A stretch of DNA of 64,000 bases from Rhypophila decipiens (Eukaryota > Ascomycota > Sordariomycetes > Sordariales > Naviculisporaceae): positions 124,001-188,000 of the forward strand of contig MU858086.1 in NCBI GenBank assembly GCA_033297075.1. Reading direction: 5' to 3'. Positions within the stretch are counted from its first letter, which is position 1. Each line of letters begins with the position of its first letter. Below the pieces are notes generated by a model. It searched no databases. It was not told where the DNA came from and worked only from the letters and a program-made list of their open reading frames with translations. The position numbers were made by a program, and so were the translations under genes. Positions 20,978-32,407 of this stretch are shown here, one piece after another.

Positions 20978-22885
20978 TCATAGACCTTCAAATATTCTCT
21001 TAACATCGTCGTCGTCCTTTTCAAAATACCGCACAGTAATCTCCTGTGTCTGCACAATCTTGCCCGGGTTCGCATCCGACAGCCTCTTCTCCTCGCTCGA
21101 CATGACCCTGCTCCCACTCCCAGCCTCCAGATCAGCATCCAGAGACGACGAGCCGGAGCTGGTCCTCCCGCGTCTGTACCCCGAAGTGACGGTTACAACC
21201 ATGCTGTTTGACCGTTGGAGCTGGTCTGTCCCTTCCCCCGTTCCCGTTCCCGTCATTGGACTTTTCTTTTTTTGTGCAACCGCATTCCTGTTACTCCCGG
21301 ATGCCGCGCCCGACTCCATGTCGACACCGTAGCCATATCTCCGCCGTGTGGTGGCTTCCCGCAGCTCGCGGACAAGGACGCGAAGGACGGGAATGGATGC
21401 AGCCATAATGGTGATGGCCACCTCGGCCGAGCCCCAGATGATCAGGTGATGCCCTTCATCTTTTTTATTTTCCAACGTCAGCCTTGAGCATGCATGAAAG
21501 AAACATGAACGAGCTGGACACATACAGGTAAAATCACCGTCCAACATGACGGGAATCTTGGAGCATTTCACAATAGCAGCCCCGCCGGCGCTGTGATACG
21601 TGTCAGCAAATGCCAGTATGACAGCTTCAGGGGAACAGTCATGTCGGTTAGATCTTCCCGATCGAGTTTCTCCTGCATTTGACTCACACCACCTAATCTC
21701 ATCTCTTTTTTCTCTTCTTTTGTGCTTCCTCGACGGGTTCACAAACGGGGAAATTGAAGGGACTCACAAGACACCCATACCCATCGCCACCGCAATGCCA
21801 ATCTTTTCTTTTCTCCTAATCTGCAGGTTCCAGAGCACTGACCAGGGAAGCAGTGCGAGGACAATGTCCATCAGGCCCGAATATGCTGTCATGAACAATG
21901 GTTGCACGTCAGTCTGGCACTCCAGTAATGTATGGGTGAAACCGGAGGACTGGACACAATGCAAGGCACCACCAACACCGCCTCTTTACCTTTCCAGCCA
22001 CCCCTGACAAACATGTCCAAGCCTGAGGAAGAAACAAGAAAGGCAGACTCACCGCCGGCGAAAATTCCATAATAAACACCAACCCTCCCGTCCCAGCATT
22101 TCAAGCTCATACCCGAGTTTCCTTGTACTTCCAGGGTACTCCCGGGGACAGGCAAAAGGGAAGGGTAACACTGCACCCAGCTAGTAACCACATTGACGCT
22201 CATAGCAAGGTTCATGGAAACAATGATGCCCCAGACTAGCAACCTCGTCTTTTTGCCAGAGATGATTCTCAGCAGCGTCATGCCGAAGGAAGTCTTGCTC
22301 CAGACCGCTGCCAGGATTGTCATGGATGTTGATATCGTGTTTAGCAGAATTGTCCAAGGCAACACTGATGCTGGAATCTCAAAGGTGTGTTGCCCGAATT
22401 GGAAGAAGCGGATGTTGATAAACGTTGTCAGTGTAGAGGAGAGGAGGGCAAGCTATCAGGCCGAGAGAGCGACACGTACCCCGCGGGGTTGTGTCATGTT
22501 TGTTAGTGATTGTGCAACACTGCTTTGATGATATTGTCACAAGAAGATGACACTGTGGGGGAGGGGGAGATTGGGAGACCCGGGTGCCATGTCCACGTCA
22601 TGACTCGCAATTTCACGGGCCACTCGACGAACTTACCCAAGATGCCACCAGCACATGGTCGTCCCACCAAAGCCCTCGCTTCTTGAGAAATTTGCAATAA
22701 AGACGAAGTGCAAGGAAGACTCCCGACACAGAAGTCATGAGCCATATTGCAATCGTCATTTCATAGCCCTTGGATTCCCCTCGCCCTGGCGGTATTGTTG
22801 ATGCCGGCTGGGCTGTGGGTGACGCATCCTCAGGCACGCTCCCTGCTGCTCTCCCAAAGGGAGAGTTCTTGATGCCAAGGTCCAT
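20978..22885 (-). CDS. SAT4/rhodopsin-domain membrane protein, second copy
   Basis: Five exons join in frame: 22885-22637, 22452-22053, 21885-21768, 21590-21526 and 21453-20978. They encode about 435 residues. Every junction restores a family motif: WWDDHVLVASW joins LALLSS, FAG joins AYSGLMDIVLALLPW, GMGVF joins AGGAAIVKCSKIP, and DFTW joins HHLIIWGSAEVAITIMAASI. Seven hydrophobic segments fill residues ~40-330. A basic, Ser/Gly-rich cytosolic tail with RRGRTSSGSSS follows. The architecture is that of Pth11-like/SAT4 fungal membrane proteins, with no CFEM domain. The ligand and pathway are unknown. The start at 22885 is the Met just upstream of a short hydrophilic N-terminus; an open frame continues to 23002 and could add a leader hydrophobic segment. 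Confidence 0.8.
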
Positions 22886-23642
22886 GTCTGATTCCTCAGG
22901 TGGAAAAAAAAGGTCGAGCACCAGCGCGTCGTGAATGAAGGCAAATAGAAGAAAAAGGTAAAACGAGTGACCTGCTAAGATGATTAGACGCACAGCGCCC
23001 AAAAAGAAGTGAAAGAGTGAATGCTTTCCCTCAGCGACCCATGATCATGACCGTGAATGGAAAGGCATTGAACAGGACCGTGGTCGAAACGGGGCGACGA
23101 GGAGGGTAAATATGTTGAGAAACATGATGAACCCAGCACTTCCAGGTATTCCATTCAAAGCACCGGGTGACAAAAACGACGGCAAGATGTAGAGACCGGG
23201 CAGACCGAAAAGCCAAGTCGACAGCCATCATCACAGGATGGCCCAAGTTGCCTCGGGCTCACTACATTTGACCGAGATAACATGCAATCCTGATACCGAG
23301 ACGTAAGGGGGGCCGGGGTAAATCATGATCTCCCACTGAACCAGATCTTCACATGGAATGGTCACTGAATGGGGTAATTGGGGGTTAAAAACATCAGACG
23401 GGGTTAATGGGGTAAATTACTAGACCTGAGAAGGAAGACCGTGAACTCGGTTCCAGCTGCATTGGAAAGGGCATGACCAAGCTCTTCTCCGATGTAATGG
23501 AAGCTCTGACTAGAGGATGGCTGTTATGGTTGGTCGGATAATGATATAAACTTATGACCTGCCCAGAGCAGGAAACCGCAACTGAAGCTGAAACAGTGAC
23601 TGCCAAAGTGCTCTGTGGTCCAAGGGTACCTGAGCGCGCTGT
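22886..23642. other. Intergenic with G/T-rich stretches
   Basis: No gene is seen. Around 23370-23415 the plus strand carries irregular G-runs spaced by TTAA or TAAT, a few hundred bases before the telomere-type repeats. This may be degenerate subtelomere-like sequence. Confidence 0.35.
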
Positions 23643-23643
23643 C

Positions 23644-23655
23644 AGGGTTAGGGTT
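23644..23655 (+). repeat. Two TTAGGG-type telomere units (interstitial)
   Basis: AGGGTTAGGGTT is two contiguous telomere-type units, in the same orientation as the longer array at 24054. On its own this would be weak evidence; its proximity to the other two arrays makes it noteworthy. Confidence 0.6.
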
Positions 23656-24053
23656 CGAGGAAAAGGGGCTGAACCCGACTCAGTCGCCAAAGTCAATACT
23701 GTAACCACTGTCTAGACACTGGTAAGGGAAACAAATACTCTGGTGATTTCTGAGAACTTATAAGCTGCGACACTTGAGTGCTGAGACATCTTTCATTCTT
23801 TTCATAAACTTCAATTCTCCAGCTCGCAGCATCGAACCCTTCCACGTGCCTCGACCCGGAAATCCTCAAAACCGGTTCCGGGCCGGTAGAGCGGTGATCA
23901 AACCAATAATAGCCGAACCACGTGCAGGTATGAGGAGTGATTCGGTCTTTACAATATTAGTTCTTGGCTCCACGTTCTTTTTGGTTTTGTTGCCTTTGTT
24001 TTTTCTCCTCAAGGAGACGAGTTACTTTGGTCAAACACCTTGGCTTTCAGAAC

Positions 24054-24074
24054 TTAGGGTTAGGGTTAGGGTTA
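24054..24074 (+). repeat. Interstitial telomeric repeat (TTAGGG)3.5
   Basis: Three and a half perfect TTAGGG units sit inside the window, reading G-rich on the plus strand. TTAGGG is the telomere repeat of most filamentous ascomycetes. Confidence 0.9.
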
Positions 24075-24091
24075 CGACCACAAGCATGTAC

Positions 24092-24103
24092 AACCCTAAC
24101 CCT
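24092..24103 (-). repeat. Inverted interstitial telomeric repeat (CCCTAA)2
   Basis: AACCCTAACCCT is two units in the orientation opposite to the array that ends 18 nt upstream. The pair forms a TTAGGG...CCCTAA arrangement. Confidence 0.85.
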
Positions 24104-24297
24104 CCAAATCCCAATTCTGTTCCTCAGCGTCCAAGACCGGTGTAGTGTTCCGTAAGCCCAGTCTCTATATCAAATGAAAGATATGGCAAAGTTTCTGTTC
24201 CATGCCTCAAACCAATACTTATCACTTTCCCTTTGCCTGAGGTCAAGGGTGCTGGCTGCCTTTCGGCTGATGATCGGAAGCCTTTGCTTGAAAACCC

Positions 24298-25080
24298 TTG
24301 CCCTTTGTGGATTTAGCTACACAACAAGGTTTGAAAGCAATTGGTCAACCGCAGCAGCAGTCAGGTCAAGCCACGATACGACAAATATACGAGTCGACCA
24401 AACTGCTGAATCAAAGAGGGAACTCAGTGGTCTTCCAGTGGATACCAACAGATAGTGATTTTCCTCTGGGATCCGAAGCAAAAGCAGCAGCACAAAGGGC
24501 AACGAAACGAGGGCATGCACCATACCTCCAAGTACAGCAAGCCAAATCAACTGCAATTAGACTAGCAACGGCCAAGCAACAGCGGACAAGGCTTCCGGAA
24601 GGGGTGGGCAAGTTCTCAAAGTCCATTGATGTGGCGCTCCCGGGCAGACACACGTACGACCTGTACGACAAGCTGAAGCGAAAAGAGGCTTGTATACTTG
24701 CACAACTCCGGACAGGGATGGCGAGGTTGAATGGATTTCTATATAAAATCAAGGCAACTGAATCCGACCTATGCGATTGCGGTCACGCGAGGGAAACTGT
24801 AGATCACTTTCTGCTACGATGCGCAAGGTGGACGGCTTTACGAGAAGGTATGCTGCAATGTACAACGACAAGACGGGGGAGTCTCTCGTTCTTTCTAGGA
24901 GGAAAAGCGCTATCGGACCCCAAGAAATGGTCGCCAGATATGAACGCGGTGCGGGCAACGATCAAGTATGCCATGTCAACGGGAAGATTGGATTTGGACA
25001 TGCAGAGAATAGATCCATCGCAGTAAGGGAACTGGACCAAGGTGTCCCACGCAGCCTCAACCAGCAGATCCTGCTTTAGC
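24298..25080 (+). mobile_element. 5'-truncated Tad-like LINE remnant (RNase H and zinc-knuckle end)
   Basis: An open frame without an initiating ATG (24298-25026) encodes the C-terminal end of a fungal non-LTR retrotransposon ORF2. It begins inside the RNase H domain (QSGQATIRQIYES, then VVFQWIP and an AAA-rich helix). It ends with the conserved Cys/His knuckle, CDCGHARETVDHFLLRC. The reverse transcriptase and endonuclease are absent, so this is a dead 3' fragment, the usual product of incomplete target-primed reverse transcription. Frame integrity over 240 codons suggests fairly recent insertion or weak decay. The 3' boundary is not defined, because no poly(A) or target-site duplication was recognised. 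It lies about 195 nt downstream of telomere-type repeats. Confidence 0.72.
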
Positions 25081-25651
25081 TGCTGAAGATAGGACGCTGA
25101 ACACTTGGAGAAGGCAACCTCCAAGGTGATCTGCTAATAACATGACAAGAGGCATCGGGTGGTCTAAAGGTGAAAGAGTAGAGGGCTTGGACGAGATTAT
25201 GGCAGAAGCATATGAACCGAATGTAGTTAGCGCGCATAGGCCCTTTAGGCTTAGTGCCTCCGGGCGAAATAAATTCCATCCATCCATACACAACAAGGCA
25301 AATCCTACTGGAGGGTCGCACCAAAAGTCCTAGATGACCAGGATGACCTCCAGGCTCCCAGTGCTGCAAGAGGGTGGTTCCCCGCATAATCTAGTTGCCC
25401 AATTCGGGAATCCGGCGTGGGAGGCAGGCGGCATGCTGCCTAGCTCGTTCGGTGGAATGTGATTGGATGAATCCTCCATGGACACCGAAGTCTGGACCAG
25501 AGATTGTTCAGTCCATAGCATCATTAATCATTAACTGCTTGTCCGTATTCACTTTCTTCGACGATAAAAGCCCCATCAGCGACCCAAGTCTCCTGCTCTT
25601 TCGTCTTCTTCTTTCAACACTATATCGGATATCCGTCGTCCTCATTCAATT
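25081..25651. other. Intergenic, possibly LINE 3' tail
   Basis: This is the sequence between the LINE remnant and the AAA ATPase start. It may include the LINE 3' UTR and the ATPase promoter. No gene is seen. Confidence 0.35.
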
Positions 25652-28600
25652 ATGGATACACCTCACGGCAATCCCATGATGGCCCCGGCACTCCTTTCTG
25701 GACCCAAAGCTGTTGAGTATACAATATCGCAGGACCGGTCGGCCGGCCATTCCGCCCAGGTTGAAGAGGGCTACGCCCTGCTGGCGGGACCTGCTAGCAA
25801 CGCCCAAGCCCCTGCCCTCCAGGACTACGAGATGCAACTGAGGCTCTTGGAGTCACAAAACAAGAAGCGCCTAATGATGGCCCGACAAGGACAGGAAATT
25901 AACCAGCCAGATCCCTCCCTGCTGGCGGGACATCTTCCAGCTGCTAGCAGCGCCGCTGCCCTCCAGGACTACCAGATGCAACTGATGCTCTTGGAGCAAC
26001 AAAACAAGAAGAGGCAAATGATGGCCCGACAAGAACAGCAAATTAACCAGCCGGATCCCTTCCACAATTCTGCGAATGACACCAACTCTGTGGACGGTAG
26101 CAACGACGGAGATTCGGATACCCCAGACACGAATGAAGACGGCCAGATAGCTTCTGCTGCCACTTCGGTGCTGGAGCGTGAGGACGCCACAACCCCATCA
26201 CTTGAGCATCTACGTCCAGAGCTTTGCTGCATTCTCTACCGCGTTTCGTGTCCCGGAAGACCGCACCAATGTGACCGCAAGACGTACCAAGATGAACCTC
26301 AACGGGTCCCAATCAGTATCCCCGACGGACATCGCTCAAGCTTTATGGAGGACCACCTTGCTGGGAAGCAGCCTGTGAAAGATCTTCGTGCCTTCCTTTC
26401 AACTGCACCCAAGACAGCCTTCATTGTATATCGAGACTTCCAGTGCCAGGCTGGACCCGCCTCCCCGACGTCGGTTCTGGGTATCAACTCCAGCCTGAAT
26501 GAAAGCACCGTCTTTCGTGAGCGCATCTCGGTCGTGTCGGAGGACCTCCAGGGCATTCTCCAGAAGACATCACTGTTTGCGCCCGACAGGGCCGCTTACA
26601 AGATGCCCATACCCTGGCAACATCAAAATGGTCACTCGATGCCGATGGGCCATACAGACCCATCGTACCCTTGGTCGGCAGCTCCGTCTGAATATACCCA
26701 CCGATTCCTCTTCCTGCATAGGCAGGTTCTTCGTGACCAGGCAGCCAGCTGCACAGAAGAGAGCCGCGGTCCTCTCGAAGCTTTACTGTCATATCTGGAT
26801 ACCAACCCGCATCCAATGTACGCCAAGTGCGATGCCTTCTTTGCTCGTGGGGTTGTCACACAGGACACACTGGAATGGCTCTTTTGCCCCAACGAAGTCC
26901 TCGTGTCCACCGAGGACTCGGTCCGGACGGGCTGCGTCCTGCGATGCTTCCCCGATACTGACGGCGCAAGGCTTGGGCTTTTGTGTTGGAGCTGGGGATA
27001 TGACGGCCATCGCCTTCGCCGCAAGGACAGGAACCTGTCGGTCCAGATTCCATCCTTTGGCGAAACACGCATCGACCAGCTGGCTGTCTATCCCCTTCGG
27101 TTTGCTCCGCAGGAGATCAAGGACAAGATTCTCGCCAACGGGCGCAAGTTTTGGCAGCACAGAAAGCAGATGCAGATCGCCTACCAGGGGCCAGACTACC
27201 AACGAGAGCGGACTTATCCACGCGGCTCAAGGTTCATGCTCGACTACCAGGTCTACTCCAAATTCCACGGCGCCTCGCCGGCCTTTTCCTTCTCCACAAC
27301 CCAGCTGGCTCCTTTCGACCCTTGGCCCGAGAACATCCCATGCGACCAAGATCATGAGCTGTCCGAGACAGAAATGATGTTGCTCCCCGCTGGTATCCAC
27401 GGCTTCTATTTCAAGGAGAAGAAGTGGATGCACCTGCTTGTGCAGAACATTCAACCGACTGACTGGAACAAGATGGCCTACGAGCAGCTTGTCCTCCCCA
27501 AACGGACCAAGAACCTGGTCAAGGCTCTGGTCATGGTGAGGAAGCAAGCTAGGGAGGAATCTGACGAGTCGCAGGAGGCTGGACTTGCCGAGATTCTGAA
27601 AAAGGATGATCTCATTGCTGGGAAGGGGAATGGGCTCATCATGCTCTTGCACGGCGGTCCAGGGACGGGCAAGACGCTTACTGCTGGCAAGTGTTTACAT
27701 CCCACACGTTCGACAACTATGATATGTCTGGTTTGCTAACTCGCCTCCAGAAAGGTATACCACCCCTTGAATCTCAAGGTAGACTTTTTCTCCTGACCTT
27801 TCGTCTAGTGTCGCCGAACTTGCCGAGATGCCGCTGTACTCGGTCACATGCGGCGATATCGGGACCAAACCCGAGGCGGTCGAAAAGTACCTGAACACTG
27901 TCTTGTACTTGGGAAAGAAGTGGAACTGCGGTATGTCAAGACTGAAGGGTAAACCACAGAAATGCTGACTCGTCCGCAGTTCTCCTCCTCGATGAAGCCG
28001 ACGTCTTTCTCGAGCAGAGATCACTCTCGGACCTGGACCGAAACAGTCTTGTCTCGGGTGAGTATAGAAGCTTGTCACTGTATCCTTTTCAACTTGGCCC
28101 AATTTGTCTACTAACATGCACTTCACCGCAGTCTTCCTCCGAACGCTGGAATACTACGACGGCGTGCTGATACTAACCTCGAACCGGGTATCCACCTTTG
28201 ACGAGGCGTTCAAGTCCCGCATCCAGTTAGCCCTGCACTATCCGGCCCTCGACATGCCCGGCCGCCGCAAGATCTGGACCAACTTTCTCGACATGCTCGA
28301 GGACCAGACTCACCCTTCCAGCACCATGGCTGATGGCATGGCCAAGAAACGTTGGTCGGAAAAGGTCAACGTGGAAGACATCAAGGCGCACATGGATGAG
28401 CTGGCAGGGTACGAGCTGAACGGACGGCAGATCAGAAATGCATTGACTACGGCTCGACAGCTGAGTTTGTTCGAGGAGAGTGTGCTCGATTGGGAGGGTT
28501 TGAAGGGGGCTATTGATGTCGCGGGGGATTTTACCAGGTACTTGGAGGGCGTGAATCGGGACCTTGATGACAGGGAACTTGGGCATGGGCATGGCCACGG

Positions 28601-28658
28601 CGCTGAGACTGGGAGTGCTGCCTCTGGGAGCTGGGTGAGCACGGGTACCTTTCGGTGA
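25652..28658 (+). CDS. AAA+ ATPase with DUF7025-like N-terminal region, microexon-containing
   Basis: The model joins 25652-27686, 27751-27754, 27809-27930, 27980-28057 and 28132-28658, encoding about 921 residues. Walker A is GGPGTGKT at ~668, Walker B is LLLDEAD at ~722, sensor 1 is ILTSNR at ~760, and an arginine-rich lid follows. The central ~400 residues match the domain found before the AAA module in many uncharacterised fungal ATPases. The N-terminus holds two tandem copies of a Gln-rich coiled-coil segment around LQDY[EQ]MQL. After Walker A, the 4-nt exon AAAG is needed to restore the family motif TAESVAE. Its upstream intron uses a GC donor (gcaagt) and has a perfect gctaac branch site. 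A simpler GT-AG splice from 27691 would also stay in frame, but gives TAGNVAE. The substrate is unknown. The gene ends with a His/Gly-rich stretch. Confidence 0.82.
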
Positions 28659-29399
28659 GTGTTGTTCCAACAGCTTTGCAGCTTGGCGTTCCATGGTCGG
28701 CATGGAATCTCGGCAGAAGGTTTGCAGTGGGTTGAGGTGGCGTCTTGGTTTGGCGCAAGTAGCTTTTTGTTTACGTTTAGTGGACCCGACTTTCTGATCA
28801 TTCACAAATTCCATGACGTGTGTGGCTCCTATTCGATCCTTGATGTGTCAAATTTGTTCTGAGGTGGATCTGTCTCTCACGAGGTGGCTGAATATCGGGC
28901 AACTTGGAAGGTTTCTGGTAGAAAAACCTTGCTCATGTTTTGTGGGCCCTAGTTGACAGACCACAGATTCGGGCTGTCAAGCACCCCAGGTGCTCCGGCT
29001 CCTCCATAGGTCTGCTTACTCGTGTTTTTAATCCAAGAGTTGCTGCTTACGGCGTGCTTTGTCTGGCTGGGCTCCACGAGATACTCAGTTCAGATATGTC
29101 TCTGGTCTTTGACTGCTAATAGGAGAGACCGTAACTCCCGCGTCTTTCGGCATTCCACTTTAACTTTATTCTCTATCAGCTTGAAGATGGGGTCATGATA
29201 AAACCTTTAGAGCTTTTATCTAACGCCATAGAAATCTAACTTTTCTCATTTGCGAGTCTTCTCTTGACAGGCCATTTTTCTCCTCTATTTAAACCCAGGG
29301 CTTGCTCGTCAAATTCATATCCAGCTTCTTTCTCTCCAGATCTGAATTTCTTGCTTCCTTCCACGCCCAGCTCTCGTCATCACTTTCCCGGCAACAAGA
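28659..29399. other. Intergenic, no gene seen
   Basis: This is 3' flank of the AAA ATPase and upstream region of the F-box-like pseudogene. It includes a TATTTAAA-like element at 29284-29291 and a pyrimidine-rich stretch (29318-29385) just before the pseudogene start. Confidence 0.45.
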
Positions 29400-30745
29400 A
29401 TGGACGAATCACCTCTCAAACGAAAGCTACCCGCAGAGCTCCTGCTCATGGTCCTCGACGAGCTCTGTCCCCAACTTATATAGGCCCAGTGCAGAATTTG
29501 CGTCATCGCCAAATGCACCTGTGAGTTTGAGGGCCTCGGAGAAAGGAAGCTCGATCCTGAGCTCGTCAAATCTGTTCAAACACTTACAGCCCTCAACCGA
29601 ACATGCAAAGAACTTCGCCAGCTCACCACCCGGCTGCTGTATGCCTGCCCTCTCTTCACACCCAACAAGCCATGGTGGTTCCTCGCTCGTACTCTGATAA
29701 CACGCCCGGAGCTTGCCAAGTTGGTCACAACTCTGGTCTTGTCCGAGAATAATACGAAATGGAACCGAATCCTAGAGGTGCCACCCGAGGTCAGAACATA
29801 TGTCCTCGATACCCTCAGGTCGTATCCCCTTGCCGTGCAAAAACATCAACTTGACAGGGAGAGCTACATACTCACACGCATGGCCTCGAGGCTCTACCGC
29901 CCTCCAGCAGACATCATGTTGAGTTTGTGTCCCAATATCGAACGCCTGTGCGTGTATAGTCATGTTGATGGGGCAGCTTACGGGGCCTTTTTACCCGCTG
30001 GAACTACCTTCCTTGCGCTTAGGACCATCAGCATACACGATCAGCATATGCCCAGCCCCTGCGGAGCATATCACTCGTGGCCCATGCGCCCAATGTCGAG
30101 ACTCTGTACCTCCGAGACTCCACCAAATTGCTAGAGGACCCGGAGAACTGGGGAAGCTATGAGGGCTGGGAAGAATGGGGGCAAAATGGAGTCCCGGAGC
30201 CAGAAGAAAACGACGAGCCAAACCTGGTCGTTCTGCACAACGTCAAATATTTTGCAACGGGTGGCACGGTACAATGGGTACATCATGGAAAGTCAACTCT
30301 GAACAATCTCCTTACGCTCCTTCCCAATGCCCAGGAACTTGTTATCAACATGGGAATGGACGAAGCTAAGGAACTATCAGTATTGATCGATTTATACACT
30401 AGACATGGCTGGGACCCGGATGAGCTTGCGTCAATGCACGGGCAGCACGGCCCGATGACTCCAATGGGAGCCGCTAAAGCTGTCGAAAAACAAGGTGCAA
30501 ATACCAAGCTCAGGAAGGTCACGCTGAATTATATGGCCGACTTTAGGTTTACGGATCCAGGCATGCTTTGGGTCCATGAGGGTCAAAACCCGACCATCAA
30601 CGCGGTGAAACGCTATGTTCAGCGCTTCCGGGATGAGTTGGACGAGGCGACCGAGACATTGGTCCAGATGGGAATTGACTTTGAATGCACCATTCCTCCT
30701 GACGATTGGATGTCATTGGGCCGTCCGGATGACTTGGGACATTGA
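29400..30745 (+). pseudogene. Broken F-box-like gene, paralogue of the 10.8-kb gene
   Basis: The reading frame starts well (agaATGG) with an F-box-like LPAELLLMVLDEL. It meets an in-frame TAG at 29481 and then continues in the same frame with QCRICVIAKCTCEF. That segment has the same C-x2-C-x4-C-x-C spacing as the insert in the intact gene at 10779, and is followed by LTALNRTCKEL and LITRPELAKLV, which align with LTRTCKLL and LMSRPDLAQMV there. Near 30046-30076 the homologous frame shifts (by one base lost or two gained) and runs on as LVAHAPNVETLYLRDS to a stop at 30745. Two independent lesions argue for a pseudogene. No good splice donor lies close enough to remove the TAG, though an unusual short intron or sequence errors are not excluded. 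Confidence 0.65.
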
Positions 30746-31719
30746 CAGGTTTCGGATTGCAAGGCATGTTGAGAGATATGGGCGAGGAGCATGATGACGG
30801 CCGAGAAAATAACGCGAACGCATCATCTGGATTAGAAGGTTTAGACACTGCTCATATTTCGCCTGGAGCACTTGGTCCCTCCCGTTACTGGTTCTAGATG
30901 TAGGGCAAATAAGAGTTGTTCACGAAACCGCCAGTCTCTTCTCGTGATGGATATCTCTTCTCGTGATGGATACATGTACAAATGTGTACTCATGTCACTG
31001 CCCAGGGGCGCTAGCTATTATATTCGAACTACCTGCCTACAGAGTTCGAGACACCTTTGACTAGAAATTGATAGCAAAGCAAAGAAATAGTGACAATGGC
31101 CAACACTTTAGCTTGCTTCGTTGCCCGTCTATTTGCTAGTATTCAATCTTGTTAGTATGACCTCTTCCCAAATCGTTTATAAAGATCATGTCCTGGAGCA
31201 GGATGTGAGGTCTCGGAATAACACTAAAGAATAGAGTGGTTTTAGTTCTCATGCCCCTTACCTTATCACTCCAGATCAGCAGCTAATCAAAGACCCCTCC
31301 CGGATATCGTCGTCCATTCCTTATGGTACAAACGCACAATATATTGCCCATCAATGTCCAAGATATGAGCCCCTTTCGGCAGAGTTGCCGAAATGCACCA
31401 ATATCGAGCCTGTCGATCCCCGGCTGCTGGTTAATACCCAGGATTATTGCGACCCTGTATTGTCTTGCGCGTCGCTGCCCCCCACGGCTAAATTTCGAGA
31501 TATCCCGCTCAACCCCTATCTCACATGCAACGCGGCAGGCAGGCTGCTAGACGCAGTTTCTACCAGGTATTTGATTCCCAGCCCTCGCGATACTAGTAAA
31601 GCGCCCCGAAGCTTCTGTCGACATCCAAACTGCCCATCTCGGGCCCTCGTTCCTTCAACTCGGAAACCGACCTTTACAAGGCTGGACCAAGCCGAGACCC
31701 AGAGTCAAACATTGACAGA
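30746..31719. other. Intergenic with a 19-bp duplication
   Basis: No gene is seen. The exact tandem duplication at 30935-30972 is listed separately. The last part is upstream flank of the secreted-protein gene. Confidence 0.45.
30935..30972. repeat. Exact 19-bp tandem duplication
   Basis: TCTCTTCTCGTGATGGATA occurs twice, head to tail and without mismatch. It is non-coding. Confidence 0.9.
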
Positions 31720-32367
31720 ATGCCATCACCCTCTTTCTTCCTCGCTGCAGCGCCGTTCCTACTTCAGCTTTTATCCCAAGTAGGAACGAGCAATGCATCT
31801 CCCATTCTTCCAGCCCCCTCAACCCAGCTCGCCAGCACAAACCGGATCCAAGCACGAGCACAGGAGCCCTTCGACGTCTGCACAACCTATCCGGCCTGGA
31901 CAGTCCAAAAGTTCACAAGTTACAGCACCGACAGCGTAGGCGGAGGCACGGACGCGCTGCTCGCCGGGACAGCGTCGTTTTACATTACCAACAGTCTGAC
32001 CGGTGCTAGAGACGAAGTCACTTGCAAGTTGCAGGTGAACTACCGATGTATCGTGCAGGGACTGAGCAGTGACAAGAATGTTACTGTTCATGTGGCTATA
32101 CGGGCTGGTTTTGTCACGTTGATTGTTGATGAGGAGGTTGGTGGTTGTCCCGGGAGGGATACGTAAGTCTTGTCCTTTGCTACTTCTTTTCTTGGTGAAT
32201 GCTAATTTGGAATGAATAGGCCGCTTCATGTTATTGGAACAGAAGACGTCGAGATCAAGTGTTCCTGGGACAACACCGAGGAGGTGCCTATTGGTGGGCC
32301 GGTGGCTTGTATCCAGGCGCTCGAGGAGGAGATTGTGCAGGGTGAGGCGGTTGAGCTTGCGGGCTAA
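31720..32367 (+). CDS. Small secreted Cys-containing protein, unknown function
   Basis: Exons 31720-32162 and 32220-32367 are joined by a 57-nt intron (gtaagt donor, gctaat branch-like sequence, aatag acceptor) and encode about 196 residues. Residues 1-26 form a signal peptide with a long hydrophobic core. The mature protein has six Cys (DVC, VTC, YRC, GGC, KCSW, VAC), consistent with three disulphides, and a short acidic C-terminus. No transmembrane anchor is present. I recognise no catalytic motif. It is probably an extracellular protein of a fungal-specific family, and an effector role cannot be judged from sequence. Confidence 0.68.
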
Positions 32368-32401
32368 TATCAAGTTGTAAACTGTGAAGTAGTGACAAAG
32401 T

Positions 32402-32407
32402 AATAAA
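32402..32407 (+). terminator. AATAAA polyadenylation-type signal after the secreted-protein gene
   Basis: AATAAA lies 35 nt after the stop, close to the expected spacing. It is inferred from sequence only. Confidence 0.45.
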
